Part shown: one piece after another, positions 5,984-14,027 of the stretch | Layout: each line of letters begins with the position of its first letter | How positions within the stretch are numbered: the first letter of the stretch is position 1 | Virus record (IMG/VR): IMGVR_UViG_3300049629_000170 | Coordinates: 1 to 61,757 of that record | Reading direction: 5' to 3' (one strand) | Source: a virus | DNA: 61,757 bases | Position numbers and translations under genes: made by a program | Notes under the pieces: generated by a model | What the model was told of the DNA's origin: nothing | What the model saw: only the letters and a program-made list of their open reading frames with translations | The model's database searches: none

Positions 5984-6113
5984 CAATTGTCATAAAAAAG
6001 TTAAACAAAATGACAATTGTCTCCGATTTTCCCGGGTTTAGACTTTCAAAAGTTAAACAAAACCTATTTTAGGGTCAATTGCTGACAATCGCATGACAAT
6101 TGACTGACAATCG
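5984..6113. repeat. TGACAATYG iterons, possible origin or operator
   Basis: Five copies of TGACAAT(T/C)G: one inverted (5984-5992) and direct copies at 6011, 6083, 6094 and 6105. The last three start exactly 11 bp apart, so they lie on one face of the helix. A degenerate copy precedes them at 6074-6082. Two AAAAGTTAAACAAAA copies (about 5996 and 6049) lie within the block. The block is AT-rich, non-coding and at the head of the minus-strand arm, as expected for a replication origin or a regulator binding array. Which protein binds is unknown; the ParB-like protein is one candidate. Confidence 0.5.
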
Positions 6114-6145
6114 ACCCCAATTAAGTTAAGCACTTGGACAAACTA

Positions 6146-6165
6146 CTACCCCCAAGCGGGGGTAG
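6146..6165 (-). terminator. Strong GC hairpin over the stop of gene 6146-6457
   Basis: CTACCCCC (6146-6153) pairs perfectly with GGGGGTAG (6158-6165) across an AAGC loop. It contains the last codons and the TAG stop of the 103-aa gene. No U-run follows, so it may block 3' decay or polymerase rather than act as a classical terminator. Confidence 0.5.
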
Positions 6166-6457
6166 CAGATGCGTCCATGAACTCTTCCATTGGTCTACCC
6201 AAGCGAATGCGTTCCTCACCACTTTCCTCATCTACATAAACGTAGAACACGCTTTCTCTTGGGGGATAAGTGTTTCCAGTACCTTTCAAATCAGCAGCAA
6301 GCCCCCGAGAGAGCATCACGAGTACTTTCTCATCAGAGTCTTTCTCTTTGATTCTGATGTAAGGATAGTTGTTTTCTTTTGAGAAGTTCATGCGTTTGCT
6401 GATGTCAATACCCTTGCATTCCGCAAGAGTTTTGCCGTTTAGTTTTTCTATTTTCAT
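6146..6457 (-). CDS. Hypothetical protein, 103 aa
   Basis: A soluble, charged protein rich in K, E and D with no signal peptide. Predicted strands (YPYIRIKEKD, KVLVMLSRG, VFYVYVDEE) suggest a small beta fold. The family is unknown. It stands alone between the iteron block and a GC-rich divergent spacer, so it may be an early product. Confidence 0.55.
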   Translation of the reverse strand: MKIEKLNGKTLAECKGIDISKRMNFSKENNYPYIRIKEKDSDEKVLVMLSRGLAADLKGTGNTYPPRESVFYVYVDEESGEERIRLGRPMEEFMDASATPAWG

Positions 6458-6572
6458 ATCTTTCTTATGGGAGGTACCCCCTCCACCGAAAACAAGGTGG
6501 GGTATTTAATATTGGTGTCCCCTACCCTCTCATGGATATAAAATGGGGGGGGGTTCTAAAATTTTGAAAATT
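6458..6572. other. GC-rich divergent spacer with G9 tract
   Basis: This spacer lies between a minus-strand gene and a plus-strand gene. It contains a C/G-rich imperfect inverted repeat (about 6475-6505, ACCCC...CCACC against GGTGGGGT) close to the start of the 103-aa gene, and a nine-G homopolymer at 6545-6553. The hairpin could limit translation of the minus gene; the G tract is a likely slippage site. Confidence 0.4.
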
Positions 6573-6601
6573 TTGAAAAAAATTTTTTTAGTTTACCTTT
6601 G
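6573..6601 (+). promoter_or_regulatory. Promoter for the secreted nuclease
   Basis: TTG (6573-6575) is followed after 18 bp by TACCTTTG (6594-6601), close to the Bacteroidetes TTTG-N19-TAnnTTTG pattern. The start codon begins only six bases after the box, where transcription should start, so the message is probably leaderless. Confidence 0.65.
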
Positions 6602-6606
6602 AACCC

Positions 6607-7182
6607 ATGAAAAAACTAGTCTTTATCTTATCTTTCTTTCTTTCCTTACAGGGGTTCTCTCAGAGGGATTCTGTTTATGTTAAGACCTCTATCTATTCTT
6701 GTGTGTATTCAGAGGTGTTACAACAGCCTAAGCGAGTTTGGTACACTGTTCAATGTCCTTTAGGGAGTTATCCTAGAAAAGGAATGGACTTCTACACTAA
6801 TGATAGTGTAAGGACTTCAGATGGAAAAGATTACGAGGCTAATGTATGGGATAAGGGACATTGTGCTCCAGCAGCAGACTTTAACTGCGATAGAGATAGA
6901 CTATGGGCTACGTTTTCTTATCTTAATTGTGTTCTTCAACACGAGAGATTAAACAGAGGTGCTTGGAGACTCCTAGAAGTAAGAGAAAGAGAACTAGCTA
7001 AGTCTCAGGTTGTCGAGGTAGAGATTAAAATGGTCTACTCTAAGAGCAGTTTAAAATTGCCAACAGGAGCTACAGTCCCTGATGGGTTCTTAAAGACCAT
7101 CAAGTACGGCAAGGTTAAGGAAGTTTATTATTTCAAGAACGAAGATCCAGGTACCACCGATTACTTAAGGTTTAGGAAGTAA
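6607..7182 (+). CDS. Secreted DNA/RNA non-specific endonuclease
   Basis: A signal peptide (residues 1-18, cut near GFS-Q) precedes a DNA/RNA non-specific endonuclease domain of the Serratia-nuclease (beta-beta-alpha-metal) type. The catalytic box is D82-K-G-H85, where the family usually has DRGH, followed by P-A-A-D. The metal-binding asparagine lies in N107-C-V-L-Q111, and N116, W120 and E124 complete the usual NxxPQ...N...W...E pattern. Such enzymes cut single- and double-stranded DNA and RNA with Mg2+. Export suggests it acts in the periplasm or outside, perhaps on competing phage DNA or released host DNA. It has its own promoter and is flanked by minus-strand genes. Confidence 0.85.
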   Translation: MKKLVFILSFFLSLQGFSQRDSVYVKTSIYSCVYSEVLQQPKRVWYTVQCPLGSYPRKGMDFYTNDSVRTSDGKDYEANVWDKGHCAPAADFNCDRDRLWATFSYLNCVLQHERLNRGAWRLLEVRERELAKSQVVEVEIKMVYSKSSLKLPTGATVPDGFLKTIKYGKVKEVYYFKNEDPGTTDYLRFRK

Positions 7183-7368
7183 ACGACCAAAGGTTATATT
7201 ACTTCTAACCGTTAAGTCCTTATGAGTAAACTGCCACATCTCTCCACTGTCTAGGATGACTGTGTATATGGTATCGGTTTCATAACCATAGTCTGTTACT
7301 AGCCATATTATTCCTTTGCCTTTAGGGGTATTTACTTCTAAGCGATTTGTAGGTTCAAAGATTGTCAT
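7165..7368 (-). CDS. Hypothetical protein, 67 aa
   Basis: A small soluble protein whose strand-rich core (GKGIIWLVTDYGYETDTIYTVILDSGEMWQF) suggests an SH3-like or similar small beta barrel. Its 3' end overlaps the nuclease gene tail-to-tail by 18 bases, and its start overlaps the end of the upstream acyltransferase gene by four bases (ATGA), so the two minus-strand genes are coupled. No function is evident. Confidence 0.6.
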   Translation of the reverse strand: MTIFEPTNRLEVNTPKGKGIIWLVTDYGYETDTIYTVILDSGEMWQFTHKDLTVRSNITFGRLLPKP

Positions 7369-8036
7369 AAGTAAGTGTCTCTTTTACATAAATTTAAGTA
7401 AAGTGTTTTGTCTTCAGACCACTCCTTTCCTGTCCACCATTCAAAGCCTTTAAAGTCTGCCTTGTAAGCTGAAGCTAATTCGTAGCCTCCTAAAAGGTAG
7501 ACGTGATTACATCTAAAGAACTGGGCTATTCTACACTCAAATAACTGAGACACATTACCTAAGGATAGTTTTGGGTTTTCATAATCCCACAGAAACTGGT
7601 AAGAGACTAAAGTCCTTCCAGTAGTGTCTTTGTATAGTTTAAAAATATTAGCTCCTACTAGTTTTTCTTCGTAGTAGTAAAGCAGACATTCAAATCCTTT
7701 AAAATCTTCTAGGTTTATATCTCTTTTGAAACTGTGTTTGTCTGTGTACTTTCTATAAATAGGCTCTAGAAGAGTTAAAACTTCCTCTGATACAAAGTGC
7801 AGAGAGTATTGTATTTGTTTGCTTAGTTTTTTTACAGTTTTAGTAGGCTTATAGTCTTTTACTCTAAGTCTAACAGACCTTAGATTATACCAGTAGTCTT
7901 GCCATTCTACCCATCCTTCACTTAAATAGGTTAGATAAGTAGTATCTAAGGCTATTCCTTTGGGGTCAGAGAAGATAAAGTCTTCTTTTGTCACCTTACC
8001 GTATCCTGTTATATGATCAAAGATAACCTGTATCAT
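7365..8036 (-). CDS. Aminoacyl-tRNA-protein transferase-like acyltransferase
   Basis: The protein looks like a GNAT-fold enzyme of the arginyl/leucyl-tRNA-protein transferase group. Residues about 40-55 (YLSEGWVEWQDYWY) recall the N-terminal gate. The C-terminal half has the family's order of features: a substrate-pocket strand (VSYQFLWDYENP), LSLGNVSQLFECRIAQFF, then a Y-L-G-G-Y strand and YKADFKGFEWWTGKEW. Known relatives move an amino acid from tRNA to a protein N-terminus or act as Fem-like acyltransferases. Its length (223 aa) is close to bacterial forms. The lead-in lacks the cysteine cluster of eukaryotic ATE1. The target is unknown. Confidence 0.6.
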   Translation of the reverse strand: MIQVIFDHITGYGKVTKEDFIFSDPKGIALDTTYLTYLSEGWVEWQDYWYNLRSVRLRVKDYKPTKTVKKLSKQIQYSLHFVSEEVLTLLEPIYRKYTDKHSFKRDINLEDFKGFECLLYYYEEKLVGANIFKLYKDTTGRTLVSYQFLWDYENPKLSLGNVSQLFECRIAQFFRCNHVYLLGGYELASAYKADFKGFEWWTGKEWSEDKTLYLNLCKRDTYL

Positions 8037-8062
8037 AGCTCTATTATAGTTCTATTGTAAAT

Positions 8063-8070
8063 CAAAGATA
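8063..8070 (-). promoter_or_regulatory. -7 box for the acyltransferase gene
   Basis: The minus strand reads TATCTTTG 27 bases before the ATG at 8036. There is no TTG at 19 bp, although a TTTTTG lies closer. It is divergent from the plus promoter at 8109, so both may share control. Confidence 0.5.
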
Positions 8071-8108
8071 GTTAATTAAACAAAAACCACTCTTCTACTT
8101 AAGTTTTC

Positions 8109-8138
8109 TTGACTTATTTTTTTAAAGAGCTATTTTTG
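8109..8138 (+). promoter_or_regulatory. Promoter of the fibre operon
   Basis: TTG (8109-8111), exactly 19 bp, then TATTTTTG (8131-8138). The 19 bases from TTGACTT to TAAAG are identical to the promoter at 25869, so the fibre operon and the lysis/secretion operon are probably switched on together. Confidence 0.8.
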
Positions 8139-8293
8139 TTCTTAGGGGGAGATCTGTGTTTTTCTTGGAGTTACGATTGTTTTGTGACTAGTTTCTTTAG
8201 CCATGTTTTTGGAGGGTTACTAGGTAGGGATTCAGATCTTTCTCCTTTCATGTATTCCCCTACCTAGAACCCTTTTTTAGTTTATAAACTTCT
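8139..8293 (+). promoter_or_regulatory. Structured leader, possible attenuator
   Basis: This 155-nt leader has a perfect 10-bp hairpin CTAGGTAGGG/CCCTACCTAG (8220-8229 with 8258-8267) followed by AACCCTTTTTT, an intrinsic-terminator shape, placed before the first gene. AGATCTG (8150-8156) can pair with CAGATCT (8233-8239), which lies inside that hairpin's loop and so forms a pseudoknot-type arrangement. Such a pairing could decide between termination and read-through. Confidence 0.55.
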
Positions 8294-8668
8294 ATGCGTA
8301 ACAACTTCTTTCAGACACCTGGCTACGCTACAGACTTAGTAAATGTAATTATTAAGGGGTTCTCGGAGAAGACTTATGTTTGTCCTCATGACTGGCAGCA
8401 GTTATACGCTTTCAAAGAAAGAGTAGGGATAAAAATAAGAAGAGAAGGACATAAATGGTTTGTCTTACTTAGAGGAGGAGACAACTATGGAGGAGAATTT
8501 GAAACACAGGTTATAGAAGATAACTCAGTTACTTGTTCTAAGCCTAGGTTTGAGGGTCCCTACCAGAAGTTAGGTTTTCTTAAGTATGAAGGTCAATCCG
8601 CTAAGGGTACTTTTCTAGAAGATGGTTATATTTTAAACGAAGAAGGTCAATATATAGTGTACGAATAA
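8294..8668 (+). CDS. Hypothetical protein, 124 aa
   Basis: First gene of the fibre operon. It is soluble, with no signal peptide. It has a mix of helix at the N-terminus and strands later (KWFVLLRGGDNYGGEF, YILNEEGQYIVYE). The stop is one base before the next start. Its place ahead of the fibres suggests a virion or assembly role, but no family is recognised. Confidence 0.65.
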   Translation: MRNNFFQTPGYATDLVNVIIKGFSEKTYVCPHDWQQLYAFKERVGIKIRREGHKWFVLLRGGDNYGGEFETQVIEDNSVTCSKPRFEGPYQKLGFLKYEGQSAKGTFLEDGYILNEEGQYIVYE

Positions 8669-8669
8669 C

Positions 8670-9278
8670 ATGAATTACAAAGTTTCCCAACTACAACCAC
8701 TAACAGGTCCTGAAATTGCAGGAGAAGATCTTCTGTTATTAATTGACGTCAATCCCACTACAGGAAACGTAAGATCTCGTAAAGTTAGAGTAGAAGACTT
8801 AGTAGACTTCCGTTTACTTAACTCTGGTTTAAGTAATTTTGTTCTATTATCAGGGTCTTATGCCAATCCTTCTTTTATTACTTCGTTAGACTGGAACAAA
8901 ATCATCAATACTCCAGACACTCTTGCAGAATATGGCATTACAGACGCCTATACCAAGACACAAGTGGACAATTTATTGGACACTGTAGAAGGAAATCAGA
9001 TTGCTTCTATGTCTATTACAGGAGCAGAGACCAAAAGTTTGAACTTACACCAAGTAGATGGAGGCGTAGTAAGCGTTTCTTACGTAGATACTTACACTCA
9101 TACTCAAAGTTCTCCTATTAGTACCTGGACTATCACTCATAACATGAACAAATACCCTTCGGTAACGATTGTAGATTCAGCAGGAACTACCGTGGATGGC
9201 TCGGTAGATTACATTAGTTTAAATGCAGTAACTATTAATTTCTGTGGAGCGTTCAGTGGTAAAGCTTACTTTAACTAA
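8670..9278 (+). CDS. Short fibre/adhesin protein, 202 aa
   Basis: The N-terminal part contains fibre-like segments (SGSYANPSFITSLDWNKIINTPDTL; EYGITDAYTKTQVDNLL) typical of trimeric phage fibres. The C-terminus (residues about 150-202, TWTITHNMNKYPSVTIVD...INFCGAFSGKAYFN) is the small beta domain often found at the tips of tail or head fibres. It is followed by four more fibre genes, so it is probably one of several receptor-contacting or head fibres. Confidence 0.75.
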   Translation: MNYKVSQLQPLTGPEIAGEDLLLLIDVNPTTGNVRSRKVRVEDLVDFRLLNSGLSNFVLLSGSYANPSFITSLDWNKIINTPDTLAEYGITDAYTKTQVDNLLDTVEGNQIASMSITGAETKSLNLHQVDGGVVSVSYVDTYTHTQSSPISTWTITHNMNKYPSVTIVDSAGTTVDGSVDYISLNAVTINFCGAFSGKAYFN

Positions 9279-9310
9279 AACAAAACAAAACAAAATAAAA
9301 ATATAAAATC

Positions 9311-10744
9311 ATGTCAAAAAAATTCTTATCTGGCATAGACCTCAATAAATGCGAACTGCAGAATGCGGTCATCCAGAACTTAGGTACAGCACCAGGAACT
9401 CCTGCTGCAGGTCAGGTCTACTTCAACTCCTCTACTGGAGACAAGTCAATCTACTTCTATGATGGTACTGCCTGGGTAGACGTAGGAGGTGATCTAAGGT
9501 CAATTGTAGCTGGTAACGCTATATCTGTTAGCGGAACCAGAGATATTACCGTAAACGTTCTGTATGACGATGCTTCTATTGGTTTAAATGGTTCTAATCA
9601 ACTTTCCATTAAGGCAGGTGGTGTTACTAACGGAATGTTGGTTAACTCTTCTCTTTCTGTAGTTGCTGGAGCAGGTCTTACTGATGGAGGTTCTGTTGCT
9701 CTTGGAGCTTCTGTAACTCTTAACATTGGAGCAGGTACAGGTATTACTGTAAACGCCAATGACGTAGCTCTTGACACCACTTCTACTCGTAACACTGATC
9801 ACTCTGCAGTTACCTTGACAGCAGGTGCAGGTTTGACTGGCGGTGGAGACATCACAGCTTCACGTTCTTTTGCAGTAGGTGCAGGAACTGGTATCACAGT
9901 TAACGCTGATGACATTGCTATCACAGGTGCTGGATCATTGACTACCAACTACTTAACTAAGTGGAACGGTACAGGATTCTCTAACTCAACTATTACAGAT
10001 GACGGAACTACCGTAACTGTCGGTGGCAACTTAACTGTGAACGGTACAGTAACTTACGTTAACTCAAACACTGTAGAGATTGGTGATAACATTCTTCTTC
10101 TTAATAGAGATGAAGTTAGTTCTCCTTCTCAGAACGCAGGTATTGAAGTAGAAAGAGGAACAAGTACTAACGTTTCTTTCATCTGGAATGAGACTAGTGA
10201 CTACTGGTCTACTGTAACTGAGCCTTTACACGTAGGTTCTATTGCTGACGCTGGTGCTGCTTACACAGGTAACAAATACTTGGTAAGTGACTCAGGTGTA
10301 ATCAAATACTTAACTTCTGCTGATTTAGCAGGTGACGTTATTACAGGAATCACAATCAGTGGATCTAACGGTGTTGCAGTTGCTGGTTCAGGAACAACTT
10401 CTATTACTGTAAGTGGTGTAAACGCTACTACAAGTGCTGCAGGTGTTGTAGAATTGGCTACTAGTGCTGAAGTAAATGCTTTAAGTAGCTCTACAGTAGC
10501 AGTAACTCCTTCTGGATTAGCTGCTTTGCGTTATGCTGTAACAGGTCCAGCAGCTCCAGCAACTAGTATGATAGTAACTCACGCTTTAGCTTCTAACGAC
10601 ATCATAGTTCAAGTTTATGAACTAGCTACTGGTGAGAACGTAGAGTGTGATGTAGTACGTACAACCAACAACGTAGTTACTTTAGGATTCTGTTCTCCTG
10701 TACTTACAAATGCTCTTAGAGTATTGGTCATTAAAATTGCTTAA
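9311..10744 (+). CDS. Fibre protein with repeats, 477 aa
   Basis: The N-terminus has the common fibre signature (GQVYFNSSTGDKSIYFYDGTAWVDVGG). The centre holds repeated glycine-rich segments of the type AGAGLTGGGDITASRSFAVGAG, which form the long trimeric stalk. The C-terminal 65 residues (VTHALASNDIIVQVYELATGENV...) share the tip-domain pattern of the preceding gene. Very few charged residues and abundant T, S, G and N fit an extracellular fibre. No self-cleaving chaperone domain is present. Confidence 0.8.
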   Translation: MSKKFLSGIDLNKCELQNAVIQNLGTAPGTPAAGQVYFNSSTGDKSIYFYDGTAWVDVGGDLRSIVAGNAISVSGTRDITVNVLYDDASIGLNGSNQLSIKAGGVTNGMLVNSSLSVVAGAGLTDGGSVALGASVTLNIGAGTGITVNANDVALDTTSTRNTDHSAVTLTAGAGLTGGGDITASRSFAVGAGTGITVNADDIAITGAGSLTTNYLTKWNGTGFSNSTITDDGTTVTVGGNLTVNGTVTYVNSNTVEIGDNILLLNRDEVSSPSQNAGIEVERGTSTNVSFIWNETSDYWSTVTEPLHVGSIADAGAAYTGNKYLVSDSGVIKYLTSADLAGDVITGITISGSNGVAVAGSGTTSITVSGVNATTSAAGVVELATSAEVNALSSSTVAVTPSGLAALRYAVTGPAAPATSMIVTHALASNDIIVQVYELATGENVECDVVRTTNNVVTLGFCSPVLTNALRVLVIKIA

Positions 10745-10766
10745 TTTATTTTAAACCTTATCTTTG
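10737..10766 (+). promoter_or_regulatory. Promoter before the third fibre gene
   Basis: TTG (10737-10739) overlaps the end of the previous gene. Nineteen bases later comes TATCTTTG (10759-10766). The message would start inside the following hairpin. Confidence 0.65.
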
Positions 10767-10794
10767 CTAGGGGCCTAAAAACCCCTAGCTTTTA
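10766..10794 (+). terminator. Terminator between fibre genes
   Basis: GCTAGGGG (10766-10773) pairs perfectly with CCCCTAGC (10782-10789), followed by TTTTATA. It ends the 8294-10744 transcript and directly abuts the next promoter. Confidence 0.75.
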
Positions 10795-10809
10795 TATACA
10801 TAAACAATA

Positions 10810-13278
10810 ATGAAGTCTCTAAGTGCTAAAACTTTTCAATGCGGAGTAACAGTTCAAGGACTTACTACTCTTAGTGGTACAGTTTATTTAACAGCTTTAA
10901 CAAATACTGCTACTTGGGACTATGTTGTTGTAGGTACAACTGCACAAGGACAACTATATACTAGAACCTATGCTCAGTTAATGTCAGATATTACATCTGG
11001 CATAGGTTTAAGTGGCTATGTTCCTACATCTCGCACGTTAACTATTAACGGTGTAAGTTATGATCTTACAGCTAACAGAAGCTGGACAATCAGTACTGTT
11101 GATTACACTTCCAGATTACAACACCAAGTTAAAGCTGGTGTAGCGATTAACAAAGGTCAAGCAGTCTACGTAACTAGTGCAGATGGAACTAACATGATTG
11201 TTGGTTTGGCTTCTAATGCTTCTGAAGCCACATCTAGTAAGACTATGGGTCTTTTGGATGCCACAGTTTCTACAAATGGCTTTGCTAACGTAGTAACAGA
11301 AGGTCTTTTGGCTGGATTGGATACCTCAACTGCAGGTACAGAAGGTGATCCAGTATGGTTGGGAACAGGAGGAAACTTAATTTACGGCTTAATCAATAAA
11401 CCGTATGCTCCTGCTCACTTAGTTTTTATAGGTATAGTAACCCGTAAGAACTCTAACAACGGAGAAATCTTCGTTAAAGTACAGAATGGATTTGAGTTAA
11501 ACGAGATTCATGATGTAGATTTAAAAACAAACTTACCAGTAAACGGAGAGTTATTAGGATTTAACGGAACTCTTTGGGTAAACAAAACTATTGCTGGATG
11601 GTTAGGATACACTCCTGCCAATGCTAGTGGAACAACAAATTACATTTCTAAGTTTACAGGATCTACTACACTTGGTAATTCTTTAATCTATGATGATGGA
11701 AGTAATGTGGGAATAGGTACAACTTCTCCCGGAGCACGTTTTACTGTTCAAACAACTACTTCTTCATCAGCTCATACACTACGAGTTACTGATGGAACAG
11801 GTATTATTAATATCGGGCATTGGGATACTGTAACAAACAGATTTGAGTTCTCGGGTAAGCCAACGTATTTTGTTCAATACGGAACAGGCAATTACATATC
11901 ATTCGGAACCCTAGGGTCTGAGAATATGCGTATTGTAGCGGGAGGCAACGTAGGTATCGGAACTAGTAGTCCTTCTCGTGCGTTAAACATAGTATCAAAC
12001 AACGCTCAAATTAGAATTTCAGATAATACTGCTCCAACTACAAACTATTGGGAATTTAGTAGTGTATTTTTTAATACTAACCAAGATTTATTCATTTCAA
12101 ACCAGTCAGGAACTGCGATAACACTCAATGCTTCTTTAAACGTAGGTATTGGAACTACTTCTCCTAGTTATAAATTAGATGTAAATGGTATAGGTAATTT
12201 TTCTAATGGGTTTAGTAATCCTTCATCAGAAACTGGATACCGATTAAAGTTTTATGATAATGGGGGAATATATAATGATGCAGGGATTGGATTAGATGGA
12301 TCAGGAGGTGGAGGTGAGATCATGTGGTTTAATGCTCTTGGAGGATTCTATTGGGGATTAGGTACAAGTGGTACCAAAATGAAATTAGATAGTAGTGGCA
12401 ATTTAGGTATTGGTATCATTTCTCCTACTACACCTCTTCACGTATCTGGAATAATACAGGTAGAAGGCGGAGGTAGTACTACTTTTTATGGTACAGATGC
12501 TTCAGGTTCTTATGCTAGAAATTTTGGAACACAGTTATATACTTTTAGAGATGCTGGTGGGTCTATAATAACGTCAATAAATACAACTAGTGGGGTAATA
12601 ACCACAACAGGCGGTAACAGTACTAACTGGAATACTGCGTATGGCTGGGGTAATCATAGTTCAGCAGGTTATGTTCCTCAAGCAAGAACGCTTACTATTA
12701 ATGGAACTAGCTATGACCTAAGCGCAAATAGAAGTTGGACAATAGCAACAACAACTCCAGGAGGATCTGATACACAATTCCAATACAACAGTTCTGGATC
12801 TTTAGCAGGAGCATCTGCTTTGACTTACAACTCTACTAATAACAGAATAGGTGTAAACCAAGCAAGTCCTGGATATGACTTAGATGTAAACGGACAAGTA
12901 AGAGTACAAGATAAACTTAGAGTAGGTAATGTAAACTCTGGTAACGGAGTAGTACACATGTCTTCTACTGCTACTATCAATCCTAGTGCTACTACTATTG
13001 TTTGGGCTCAAAACGTAAGCGTAGGTATGTGTGCCTTTATTGAGTACTACATTTTAAACAACAATTCACTTACAGACCAAAGAGCTGGTACAATTATGGT
13101 TACCTGGAATCAGTCAGGAACGCCTACAATCGCTCATACGGAAACAACTACCCCTGACATAGGGTCAACTATAGCTGTTAACTTTACAAGCTCTCTAGTG
13201 GGCTCAGATGCAAGAATTAACGCAGTCAACTCAAGTGCTAATCCTTACACGATGGTAATGAGTTATAAATATTTCTAA
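10810..13278 (+). CDS. Large fibre protein, 822 aa
   Basis: The N-terminal half includes a domain about 100 residues long (residues about 100-230) with the look of a DUF2190-type capsid-decoration fold (VKAGVAINKGQAVYVT...GLASNASEATSSKTMGLLDATV). Then come stalk repeats of the form NVGIGTTSPSYKLDVNG and NWNTAYGWGNHSSAG. The C-terminus (residues about 720-822) is a compact beta domain ending in VMSYKYF. It lacks an S74 chaperone end. It is a trimeric fibre; the exact attachment point on the virion is not shown. Confidence 0.8.
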   Translation: MKSLSAKTFQCGVTVQGLTTLSGTVYLTALTNTATWDYVVVGTTAQGQLYTRTYAQLMSDITSGIGLSGYVPTSRTLTINGVSYDLTANRSWTISTVDYTSRLQHQVKAGVAINKGQAVYVTSADGTNMIVGLASNASEATSSKTMGLLDATVSTNGFANVVTEGLLAGLDTSTAGTEGDPVWLGTGGNLIYGLINKPYAPAHLVFIGIVTRKNSNNGEIFVKVQNGFELNEIHDVDLKTNLPVNGELLGFNGTLWVNKTIAGWLGYTPANASGTTNYISKFTGSTTLGNSLIYDDGSNVGIGTTSPGARFTVQTTTSSSAHTLRVTDGTGIINIGHWDTVTNRFEFSGKPTYFVQYGTGNYISFGTLGSENMRIVAGGNVGIGTSSPSRALNIVSNNAQIRISDNTAPTTNYWEFSSVFFNTNQDLFISNQSGTAITLNASLNVGIGTTSPSYKLDVNGIGNFSNGFSNPSSETGYRLKFYDNGGIYNDAGIGLDGSGGGGEIMWFNALGGFYWGLGTSGTKMKLDSSGNLGIGIISPTTPLHVSGIIQVEGGGSTTFYGTDASGSYARNFGTQLYTFRDAGGSIITSINTTSGVITTTGGNSTNWNTAYGWGNHSSAGYVPQARTLTINGTSYDLSANRSWTIATTTPGGSDTQFQYNSSGSLAGASALTYNSTNNRIGVNQASPGYDLDVNGQVRVQDKLRVGNVNSGNGVVHMSSTATINPSATTIVWAQNVSVGMCAFIEYYILNNNSLTDQRAGTIMVTWNQSGTPTIAHTETTTPDIGSTIAVNFTSSLVGSDARINAVNSSANPYTMVMSYKYF

Positions 13279-13312
13279 TAAAAACATTGTTGGATAGTGA
13301 AAACAATAAAAA

Positions 13313-14023
13313 ATGAGACAAGCTACAATTTACAAAATCACAAACCCTAATGGAAAAGTTTACGTAGGTAAAACTATGTGCTTGTCTACTAGGACTTCTT
13401 GTTACAGAAACGGTAACTGTAAGAAGCAACCATTAATTTACAATAGTATAAAAAAGTATGGTTGGGAAAATCATACTTTAGAAGTATTAGAAACATGTAA
13501 TCCTAACTTACTTTCTACTAAGGAGATTGAGTACATTACTTTGTTAAATACTTTCCACAAAAACAATCCTTTAGGTATGAACATGACTGCAGGGGGAGAT
13601 GGTACTTTTGGTAGAGTGGATACAGAAGAAACCAAATTAAAAAGAAGCAGTCATCACTTAGGTCAAAAAAGATCCGAGGAAACAAAAAAACTTATGAGTT
13701 TAGCAAAGAAAGGAAGGGCTCCAAAAAAGTCTAACTATGCATGTTCTGAGGAAGCTAAAAAGAAAATAGCAATAGCTAATCAAAATAAAATCAAACCTGA
13801 CACTTATAAGATGGCCTGTTTAAAGACTAGAGAAGAGAATCTATTAAAGAATCATGGTGGTATACTACAGATTAATCCACTAGATAATTCTGTAGTAAGG
13901 GAGTGGAAGACTACAATAAAAAATATAGCTTCTGTTTTAAATTATGATGATAGTCATATAGGAAAGTGTATTCGTGGAACTAAGAAATTAGCATACGGAT
14001 TTGTTTGGAAATATAAATACTAA
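13313..14023 (+). CDS. GIY-YIG homing endonuclease
   Basis: The N-terminus carries the GIY-YIG pattern as IYKITNP...VYVGKT (residues about 6-22), with the expected arginine nearby (STRTSCYR). Residues about 100-160 hold NUMOD3-type helices (SEETKKLMSLAKKG; SEEAKKKIAIANQNK) and the C-terminus a NUMOD1-like DNA-binding helix region. Free-standing enzymes of this class cut a specific site and spread their own gene. It sits between two fibre genes with only four bases to the next start, so it is an insertion in the fibre operon, not part of the virion. Confidence 0.9.
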   Translation: MRQATIYKITNPNGKVYVGKTMCLSTRTSCYRNGNCKKQPLIYNSIKKYGWENHTLEVLETCNPNLLSTKEIEYITLLNTFHKNNPLGMNMTAGGDGTFGRVDTEETKLKRSSHHLGQKRSEETKKLMSLAKKGRAPKKSNYACSEEAKKKIAIANQNKIKPDTYKMACLKTREENLLKNHGGILQINPLDNSVVREWKTTIKNIASVLNYDDSHIGKCIRGTKKLAYGFVWKYKY

Positions 14024-14027
14024 GAGC

